Notes under the pieces: model-generated
What the model was told of the DNA's origin: nothing
What the model saw: only the letters and a program-made list of their open reading frames with translations
Databases searched by the model: none
Position numbers and translations under genes: made by a program
In this document: positions 1-5,163 of the stretch, piece by piece
Layout of the letters: each line of letters starts with the position of its first letter
Position numbering within the stretch: position 1 is the first letter of the stretch
Source: Acidobacteriota bacterium
Lineage (GTDB): Bacteria; Acidobacteriota; Terriglobia; Terriglobales; Acidobacteriaceae
Direction: 5' to 3'
DNA length: 7,610 bases
Assembly: GCA_021798235.1 (NCBI GenBank)
Contig: JAJZMO010000219.1
Coordinates: 1 to 7,610, forward strand

Positions 1-1033
1 CCGTATGCGTGGTGAAGTGCATCAGGTCGCTTCTGTCGATGAAGGGAACAATCTTCACGCCCTTGGGCAGAATCTGATCGTTCAGCTCCCGCACCTTTGC
101 GTGGATTCCATCCAGAACCGGTTGCGCGTCCGCTCCTTTTTGTAAAAGAGCGATGCCAGAAACCACATCGCTGTCATCAATAATCTTTCCATCATCGCGG
201 CGGATCGCATGGCCAAACTGCCCCAGCCGGATCTCCGGCCCCTGTGTGACAACGGCGATGTCCCGTACGTGAAGCGGCGTGCCGCTTTTGGTCAGGATGA
301 CGGTGTTTTCAATGTCCTGAATGTTGCGAACCAGTCCAACTTCGCGGATGTTGATCTGCTGAAGGCCATCCTCAATAAAGCTGCCGCCGGCATTGATGTT
401 GTTGTTGGCAAGTTGCTGCTCGACCTGGGCAATACTCAGCCCGTAAGAAACCAATTTGTCAGGATCCAGGCGCACTTGATACTCGCGCGTTGGGCCGCCA
501 AAGGGATTGGTATCGACAACTCCCGGAACCGATTTCAGATTTTTCTCAACCACCCAGGTTTCCAGCGACTTCAGATTCATCACGTCGTACTCTGGGTTGG
601 TGCTTTCCAGCGTGTAGAAATAAATTTGTCCGACGGGACTCCAGTCCGTCCCCATCTGTGGAACAACCCCCGGCGGCAACGTGGCCTGCGAAAGACGTTC
701 CAAAACCCGTTCGCGGTTTTCAAAGTTGGTTGTGTCTTCGCCAAAAACCATTTCCACGGTGGAAAGACCAAAAATGGACCACGAGCGGACATGGACAACT
801 CCCGGAATCCCATTCATCGCAATTTCGAGCGGAATCGTAACCTGCTGCTCGATCTGCTCGGCAGAGATGCCGGGCCACTGCGCGATGACATCCACATAGT
901 TGTTGGCTACGTCTGGATAGGCTTCGACGGGAAGGCGATGGAAGGAAACAGCTCCCCAGGCAAACAGGAGAATCGCTCCTGCCAGCATCAGAAAGCGGTT
1001 TTGCAGCGCAAAATCAACCAGCCTGCGAATCAT
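1..1033 (-). CDS. HME-RND efflux pump, CzcA/CusA family (5' part, truncated by window edge)
   Basis: This is the inner-membrane, proton-driven pump subunit of a tripartite RND exporter. Translating the minus strand from ATG at 1033 gives 344 uninterrupted codons running off the left edge. The family is usually a little over 1,000 residues, so about a third is present. Residues 12-30 form the first membrane helix. The CzcA/CusA hallmark LPVEAYPDV follows at 34-42, then the porter-domain signature WPGISAEQIEQQVTIPLE (53-70), the GVVHVRSWSIFGLS segment (78-91), VSGIALLQKG (291-300) and DRSDL (333-337), just before the expected second helix. The start is supported by GGAGG (minus strand, 1038-1042) four bases upstream and by the ATGA overlap with the adaptor stop. 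Heavy-metal export (HME subfamily) is the family assignment. The residues that set substrate specificity lie outside the window, so the substrate is unknown. Confidence 0.93.
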   Translation of the reverse strand, partial: MIRRLVDFALQNRFLMLAGAILLFAWGAVSFHRLPVEAYPDVANNYVDVIAQWPGISAEQIEQQVTIPLEIAMNGIPGVVHVRSWSIFGLSTVEMVFGEDTTNFENRERVLERLSQATLPPGVVPQMGTDWSPVGQIYFYTLESTNPEYDVMNLKSLETWVVEKNLKSVPGVVDTNPFGGPTREYQVRLDPDKLVSYGLSIAQVEQQLANNNINAGGSFIEDGLQQINIREVGLVRNIQDIENTVILTKSGTPLHVRDIAVVTQGPEIRLGQFGHAIRRDDGKIIDDSDVVSGIALLQKGADAQPVLDGIHAKVRELNDQILPKGVKIVPFIDRSDLMHFTTHT

Positions 1034-2169
1034 TGCGCCTCCAGCGTCGCTTCCAGTTGGAGCACGTTGGAGACCACGGACTGGCCAGCGTTGATGCCAG
1101 CGAGAATCTGCTGTCGGTTACCCGGCAGCATGTCGCCCGCCTGGACTTCCACGCGCTGGAAGCGGCTGTTGCTGGCCGGAACAAAGACCCAGTCGCGGTC
1201 ATGCAGGTGCAGAATCGCCGAAGCCGGCACCGTGGCGTAATGGTTTTGGCTGCGGCTGGTGAGCGTAGCGTTGACGAACATGCCCAGACGCAACAGGCCG
1301 GGGTTGTGCACGGCGATGCGCACCTTGGCTGTGCGGATGTTGGGGTCGAGCACCGGGCCAATGTCGCTGACCGTGCCCGTCAGTTGCAGGTTGGGGTAGG
1401 CGTCCACGTGGATGCGAGCCAATTGCCCCACGTGTACCTTGGGAATGTCGTTTTCATAGACGTCACAGAGCACCCAGACCGTGGAAAGATCGGCGATGGT
1501 GAACAAATTGGACGACCCAGAATACGTGACGCCCGCCGCTGCAGCATTGGTCACGTTTTGCGCCACGATGACGCCAGAGATGGGCGCGGTCACATTCACC
1601 AGGCTGGAGGGATGGTTCTTGTCCACGCCCAGCACGTTGAGTTGATTTTCCGCAGCCGTCAGGTCCGCCTGCGCGTCTTTTTCGGTGTCGTCGGCCTGTT
1701 CGAGCGCGCTCAGCGCAACGGCTCCGTGATTGTATAAATCCAGCGCGCGCAGGTAGGCCTTGTCGGCGAGCTGTTCGTCGTTTTTGGCCTTCAAATATGC
1801 GTCAAAGGCGTTGGTGATGTCCGGGCTTTGCACGCGCAGCAGCAACTGGCCCTTGCGCACGGTGTCATCCAACTGCACGCGAATATCCACCACGCGGCCA
1901 CTGGCCAGAGAGATGACCGGAATTTCACGGGAGACATCCGGCGTCACCGTGCCGGTGACGTTTAACTCCGCAGGCGCGTTCACCTGTTGCGCCGTGACCA
2001 AGGGAAATTGCTCCGGGTGCGCCACGGTGAATAAGCTCATGTTGCCGCCTTCGACCACTTGCGTAGCGGGCGGCGCGCCATCGGCGGGATTAAATTTTTT
2101 TCCGCAGCCAACGGTCAGTACACACAAGGCCAGACCTGCAAATCGATTGAAATTTCGTTTGTTTTTCAT
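1030..2169 (-). CDS. RND efflux periplasmic adaptor (membrane fusion protein, CzcB/CusB-like), probable lipoprotein
   Basis: This 379-residue periplasmic adaptor would link the RND pump to an outer-membrane channel. Its length is normal for the family. A basic N-terminus and hydrophobic stretch (residues 10-21) end in TVGC with Cys22, a slightly non-canonical lipobox, so it is probably an outer-leaflet inner-membrane lipoprotein. A lipoyl-like half-motif lies around 84-113 (ISLASGRVVDIRVQLDD, then VRKGQLLLRV). An alpha-helical hairpin rich in Ala, Asp and Glu follows at about 116-180, then the second lipoyl half VNVTAPISGVIVAQNV (191-206) and beta-barrel segments (VWVLCDVYENDIPKVHVGQ, 231-249; then to about 305). 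A membrane-proximal domain reaches the C-terminus. I see no Met-rich metal-binding cluster of the CusB kind. The gene is first in its operon. Its stop overlaps the pump start (ATGA). GAGG (minus strand, 2177-2180) lies seven bases upstream of the ATG and falls within an inverted repeat. Confidence 0.93.
   Translation of the reverse strand: MKNKRNFNRFAGLALCVLTVGCGKKFNPADGAPPATQVVEGGNMSLFTVAHPEQFPLVTAQQVNAPAELNVTGTVTPDVSREIPVISLASGRVVDIRVQLDDTVRKGQLLLRVQSPDITNAFDAYLKAKNDEQLADKAYLRALDLYNHGAVALSALEQADDTEKDAQADLTAAENQLNVLGVDKNHPSSLVNVTAPISGVIVAQNVTNAAAAGVTYSGSSNLFTIADLSTVWVLCDVYENDIPKVHVGQLARIHVDAYPNLQLTGTVSDIGPVLDPNIRTAKVRIAVHNPGLLRLGMFVNATLTSRSQNHYATVPASAILHLHDRDWVFVPASNSRFQRVEVQAGDMLPGNRQQILAGINAGQSVVSNVLQLEATLEAQ
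1038..1042 (-). promoter_or_regulatory. Ribosome-binding site of the RND pump gene
   Basis: A consensus-like GGAGG on the minus strand sits inside the last codons of the adaptor gene, four bases before the pump ATG at 1033. Together with the ATGA stop/start overlap (1030-1033) it fixes the pump start and implies translational coupling of the two subunits. Confidence 0.75.
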
Positions 2170-2444
2170 ACGAGTGCCTCGCAGGCGAATTTTTTAAACC
2201 GTGCGATTGAATTCGCAAAAGTGCCTGCGAAATTTCAGAAATCTGTACACAGTGGGAGTTTTGTTGCAAGTTCGGATGGACACATCAACGTCATGGACGC
2301 ATACGTCAGACCCAACATGAGTATATCGAATGCGTGGCGGGCCAAGCGCTATCTTTCGGGCACTGTCGGGCTATCTTTTGGTCTGTGCTTGTCGCTGGAT
2401 GCGAAAAAGCCGTACGCTGTGTACGGGACTCCAGCAGGTTGACT
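2170..2444. promoter_or_regulatory. Divergent intergenic region between the efflux operon and the two-component operon
   Basis: These 275 bases separate two divergently transcribed operons and must hold both promoters. Towards the pump (minus strand), TTGCAA (2264-2269) and TACAGA (2242-2247) with a 16-base spacer are a weak -35/-10 candidate. Nothing stronger was seen in either direction, so no promoter is called firmly. The hexamer ACGTCA occurs twice in direct orientation (2288-2293 and 2303-2308), 15 bases apart, and could be a transcription-factor site. Nested inverted repeats lie at 2179-2230, next to the adaptor start. A plus-strand reading frame that continues upstream of the kinase from a GTG at 2334 lacks a ribosome-binding site and is not taken as coding. 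Confidence 0.55.
2179..2230 (-). promoter_or_regulatory. Nested inverted repeats; possible RBS-masking leader hairpin of the adaptor gene
   Basis: On the plus strand TCGCAGGC (2179-2186) is a perfect inverted copy of GCCTGCGA (2223-2230). Inside it, GCGAATT (2185-2191) pairs with AATTCGC (2210-2216). Read as adaptor mRNA (minus strand), the 3' arm CCTGCGA runs directly into and overlaps the GAGG Shine-Dalgarno (2177-2180). The fold would be an outer 8-bp stem, a 5'-side bulge, an inner 5-bp stem (the two repeats share two bases) and an A/U-rich loop, and it would occlude the ribosome-binding site. The same symmetry could instead be a DNA operator for a dimeric regulator. The repeat is seen directly. 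The regulatory role is inferred. Confidence 0.4.
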
Positions 2445-3824
2445 ATGTTTTCATTGCCTACCCGTTTTGGCCGCAAGGCCACGCTCGCTCAGGTTGCCCT
2501 GCTGATCCTTTTGATCGCATTGATCGATTGGAAAGTGAATGCGGATGTTCCGCTCGGATTTTTCTATCTTTTGCCAATAGCGCTTGCGGGCAGCGAATTC
2601 AACCGATGGCAAATCGCTTTGCTTTCGTCCGTGTGTATGGGGTTGGCTGAGGCGTTCGACGGTTATACCTGGTCGCTGCAATCCGGCATATCGCGCGACA
2701 TTCTCTATTTCTCTGCATTCTGTGGTGCCGGATTTTTTGTGCATGAGATGATCGCAAACCGGCAGGCTTCGTTAGCGCATATTCAGAGCGTAGAGCGGGA
2801 AATGCAGGCACGGCAGGATGCCGAAGAACAATTAAAAATTCTCATTGAGAGCAGTCCGATTGCCATCTTGACCGCGGACGCGGAAGGCGTAATCTTTCTG
2901 GCCAATGATGCGGCACACAGACTCTTTAATTTGTCGCCGCACCTCCTGCCCGGGCGGCGGATTCACACATATCTCCCGGCTCTTATCAATGTTCCTGCAC
3001 TGCGCGGCAATCAGCACTCGTTCCGCACGGTCATGCAGTGTACCGGGCATCGGGACGATGGGGATGTTTTTATTGCCGATGTCTGGTTTTCTACCTATGC
3101 CACCAGCTCTGGATCCCGCTTGGCTGCCATTGTGATCGATAGCTCAGAGGAATTGAGAGATCGCGAAGAGGCCGGCCTGCACCAGTTGCTGACGGCCTCT
3201 CGCATTCTGGTCGGAGCGGTTTCCCATGAAGTTCGTAATGTTTGCGGGGCCATTGCGGTGGTGCATGAAAATCTTGCTCGGTGTGAGCATCTGGCGCACA
3301 ACCAGGACTATGAAGCGCTCGGAACTCTGGTCCGTGCACTGGAAAAAATAGCCTCGATGGAACTTCGCCAAACCATCAACCAGTCAGCCGGCATCAATGT
3401 TGGTTCATTTCTGGATGAATTGAAAGTGATTCTCGGTCCGGAACTCCGGGAAAAACAAATTCACACACATTGGGAAATTGAACCGAATCTTCCGATAGTA
3501 TTGGCGGATCGTCAAAGCCTGATGCAGGTATTCTTGAATCTGATTAAAAACAGCGAACGGGCCGTGGAGTCCCAAGAGCTGCGAAGCCTGTCCATCACCG
3601 CCCGAGCTGAGGCGCAGCGCGTTCTGATTTATGTCACGGATAATGGAAGCGGAGTCGGAAACCCAGAGTTACTCTTCCGTCCTTTTCAGGAAAAAGCGCG
3701 CGCCACGGGGCTTGGACTCTATCTCTCTCGCGCGCTTATGCGATCGTTTCGAGGAAACCTTTGGCATCAGCCCAGCCCAAGCGGCGCTACCTTTGTTGTG
3801 GAACTTTCCCGTGTTTTAGTTTGA
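2445..3824 (+). CDS. Membrane-bound PAS-domain sensor histidine kinase (NtrB/FixL-like)
   Basis: This 459-residue sensor kinase would autophosphorylate on His and pass the phosphate to the adjacent regulator. The N-terminus has about four hydrophobic segments (roughly 12-29, 36-50, 55-72, 86-103) with very short loops, so the signal is probably sensed within or near the membrane. A short coiled linker (105-130) leads to a PAS-like domain (about 131-235, beginning LKILIESSPIAILTADAEG). The H-box is SHEVRN with phosphoacceptor His261. The ATPase domain has the N-box NLIKNSERA (365-373), the G1 box DNGSGVG (399-405), the F-box LFRPF (410-414) and the G2 box GLGL (422-425), so it should be active. 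ATG 2445 is chosen because the membrane segments start soon after it and AGG precedes it by seven bases. A longer GTG form from 2334 (37 more residues) is possible but lacks a ribosome-binding site. The gene is co-transcribed with the regulator 8 bases downstream. The ligand is unknown. Confidence 0.92.
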   Translation: MFSLPTRFGRKATLAQVALLILLIALIDWKVNADVPLGFFYLLPIALAGSEFNRWQIALLSSVCMGLAEAFDGYTWSLQSGISRDILYFSAFCGAGFFVHEMIANRQASLAHIQSVEREMQARQDAEEQLKILIESSPIAILTADAEGVIFLANDAAHRLFNLSPHLLPGRRIHTYLPALINVPALRGNQHSFRTVMQCTGHRDDGDVFIADVWFSTYATSSGSRLAAIVIDSSEELRDREEAGLHQLLTASRILVGAVSHEVRNVCGAIAVVHENLARCEHLAHNQDYEALGTLVRALEKIASMELRQTINQSAGINVGSFLDELKVILGPELREKQIHTHWEIEPNLPIVLADRQSLMQVFLNLIKNSERAVESQELRSLSITARAEAQRVLIYVTDNGSGVGNPELLFRPFQEKARATGLGLYLSRALMRSFRGNLWHQPSPSGATFVVELSRVLV

Positions 3825-3832
3825 GTTCAAAC

Positions 3833-4510
3833 ATGAGTATGGAACGAAAAATACGACTTCTGTTGGTGGACGACCATAGTCTGTTCCGCGAGAGTCTTGG
3901 TCGGCTGCTTGCATCAGAAAAGGACATGGAATTGGCAGGAGAAGCCTGTTCCGTTGCAGCGGCAATCGAGGCACTCGATTCCTGCCAGCCCGACATTGTC
4001 TTGCTGGACTTTGATCTGGGAGATAGACAAAAGGGTCCGGATTTCCTTGAGGAAGCCAAGAAGAAAAACTTTCAGGGCCGCATTCTTATGGTAACTGCCG
4101 GAATGGAGGATGCGGATACGGTTCGCGTGATCCAACAGGGAGTGGCAGGAGTTTTCCTGAAGCATAATTCTCCCGGACTGCTGATTGAGGCCATTTACAA
4201 GGTTTTCCAAGGTGAATTATGGTTGGACGCTGGCTTGGTTCGATCGCTGATTGCCAGTACAAATTCTGGCCAAGACAATCCGCAGCCCCATCCAGCCTTG
4301 AACGAGCGGGAACAGTCCGTCTTACGCTGCGTGTTCGAAGGGCTGACGAACAAAGAAATCGCCTCCAATCTCAATCTCTCCGAGAGCTATGTAAAAGCGT
4401 TGCTGCAACAGCTTTTTCAAAAAACCGGGGCCAGGAATCGAAGTCAGCTTGTTCGTATTGCTCTTGAGAAAAAAGAACAATATGTTCCGGATCTTGATAA
4501 AAGCCGCTAA
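3833..4510 (+). CDS. NarL/FixJ-type response regulator with LuxR-family HTH
   Basis: This 225-residue cytoplasmic transcription factor is the presumed partner of the upstream kinase. The receiver domain (about 6-125) has the acidic pair Asp13-Asp14 (LLLVDDH), phosphoacceptor Asp59 in VLLDFD, Thr88 in MVTAG and Lys110 in FLK, so all the switch residues are present. After a linker (about 140-154) comes a LuxR-type helix-turn-helix (about 155-215): LNEREQSVLRCVFEGLTNKEIA, then NLSESYVKALLQQLFQKTGA. ATG 3833 starts 8 bases after the kinase stop, with a weak GAG overlapping that stop. An in-frame ATG at 3839 is an alternative. The frame also continues upstream into the kinase gene (to 3761), but that part is a shadow. 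Its targets are not evident. The divergent pump operon and its own promoter are the nearest candidates. Confidence 0.94.
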   Translation: MSMERKIRLLLVDDHSLFRESLGRLLASEKDMELAGEACSVAAAIEALDSCQPDIVLLDFDLGDRQKGPDFLEEAKKKNFQGRILMVTAGMEDADTVRVIQQGVAGVFLKHNSPGLLIEAIYKVFQGELWLDAGLVRSLIASTNSGQDNPQPHPALNEREQSVLRCVFEGLTNKEIASNLNLSESYVKALLQQLFQKTGARNRSQLVRIALEKKEQYVPDLDKSR

Positions 4511-4589
4511 TGCTTTTGGGCAGCCCGACGCAATCCATATAAATTTCTTTCATCCTGACGCCATTCCGTGGAAATCCCAGCGGCGCTGA

Positions 4590-4609
4590 CGTGGCGCTCC
4601 CGCGCCACG
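4590..4609. terminator. Perfect 8-bp GC-rich hairpin, possible terminator or dispersed repeat
   Basis: CGTGGCGC (4590-4597) and GCGCCACG (4602-4609) pair perfectly around the 4-base loop TCCC. The hairpin is 80 bases beyond the response-regulator stop. No T-run follows on either strand, so it is not a textbook intrinsic terminator. It could stop or stabilise the 3' end of the two-component mRNA, or be part of a repeated intergenic element. The structure is certain, the function is not. Confidence 0.4.
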
Positions 4610-5020
4610 CAAGAAGTTCAGCGTGCGGAAACAGACCATCCTGCTTTTTCAGGAGTAGGCGTTGCCCGTCATCGTTGAGGCAAAAAGGCCGCGACCTCTT
4701 GGATTCTTCCATCGTATGTACATCTTTAGTAATGATTTGATTGCACGGGGACAGAGTGAACTGCGAGGGGGGATTTAGAGATGTTTTTTGATTGAGAACC
4801 ATCCTGTTTGCGATCGTCGACAATTCGTATTCTTGCGGACCGGGCAAGGGGGCACACGTTACCATTGGTGAAATTTTTTAGGGTCAGACTACAAATTGCG
4901 GATGAATTTCTGCGAGTATCACTGGGGCTAACGCAGAGATAAGGCGGATGTAACGGCAATGTTTTTCATTTAGTTGCAGGTGAAACACCTTGTAGCCTTG
5001 CCGTGTAGCCCTTGTGTAAC

Positions 5021-5030
5021 CGTTATAACG
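5021..5030. promoter_or_regulatory. Palindrome CGTTATAACG upstream of the glucanase gene
   Basis: This perfect 10-bp palindrome extends, after one mismatch, with AA/TT flanks (5018-5033). It contains TATAAC (5024-5029), a possible -10 element, but no -35 hexamer sits at 16-18 bases. The nearest, TTGCCG (4998-5003), is 20 bases away. It lies 134 bases before the glucanase start, so it could be an operator or part of its promoter. Confidence 0.25.
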
Positions 5031-5098
5031 TTTCCAATAGTGGCGAAGCGGGTGTACAGGTGACAGATGCCACATCTCAATCAAGGCTGCATTACGGG

Positions 5099-5116
5099 GA
5101 TTGTCCATGATTGTCC
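5099..5116. repeat. Short direct repeat GATTGTCC x2, 10-bp period
   Basis: GATTGTCC occurs at 5099-5106 and again at 5109-5116, exactly one helical turn apart and ending 47 bases upstream of the glucanase ATG. The spacing fits tandem binding of an activator on one DNA face, but two copies of an octamer can arise by chance. Confidence 0.25.
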
Positions 5117-5163
5117 GATGTCGCTAGATCTCCCAAGGATTGGTACTCAAGGACGGTAGCAAT

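Larger units (their letters stand above)
4511..5163. other. Long stretch without a convincing gene
   Basis: These 653 bases lie between the response regulator and the glucanase gene. No reading frame here shows a recognisable domain, a good ribosome-binding site and non-overlap with neighbours all together. Visible structures are a GC-rich perfect hairpin (4590-4609), a weaker 5-bp stem (TCCTG/CAGGA, 4639-4654), a 10-bp palindrome (5021-5030) and a 10-bp-period direct repeat (5099-5116). A minus-strand frame at 4884-5108 (74 residues, start ATG at 5108) is unrecognised and is treated as doubtful. Expected contents are the 3' end of the two-component transcript and the promoter of the glucanase gene. 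Confidence 0.5.

Noticed and set aside
209..1240. Plus-strand open frame of 343 codons across the pump and adaptor genes
   Set aside because: It lies antisense to two well-recognised coding genes (RND pump and adaptor), shows no domain and crosses their junction; it is a shadow of GC-rich coding DNA.
1033..1737. Plus-strand 234-codon frame antisense to the adaptor
   Set aside because: The minus strand gives a full-length, family-typical adaptor with signal peptide; the plus-strand product has low-complexity His/Arg/Val-rich text and no domain.
2334..2444. 37-residue N-terminal extension of the kinase from GTG 2334, with a lipobox-like LVAGC
   Set aside because: There is no ribosome-binding site before the GTG, and the membrane segments begin normally after ATG 2445; kept only as a less likely alternative start.
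3761..3832. Upstream extension of the response regulator into the kinase gene
   Set aside because: The extra 24 residues are a frame-shifted reading of the kinase C-terminus; receiver domains begin just before the IRLLLVDDH segment, which fits ATG 3833.
4371..4865. Minus-strand 164-codon frame overlapping the 3' end of the response regulator
   Set aside because: It overlaps 140 bases of a firm gene on the opposite strand and shows no domain or ribosome-binding site; the intergenic part is discussed as a possible repeat element instead.
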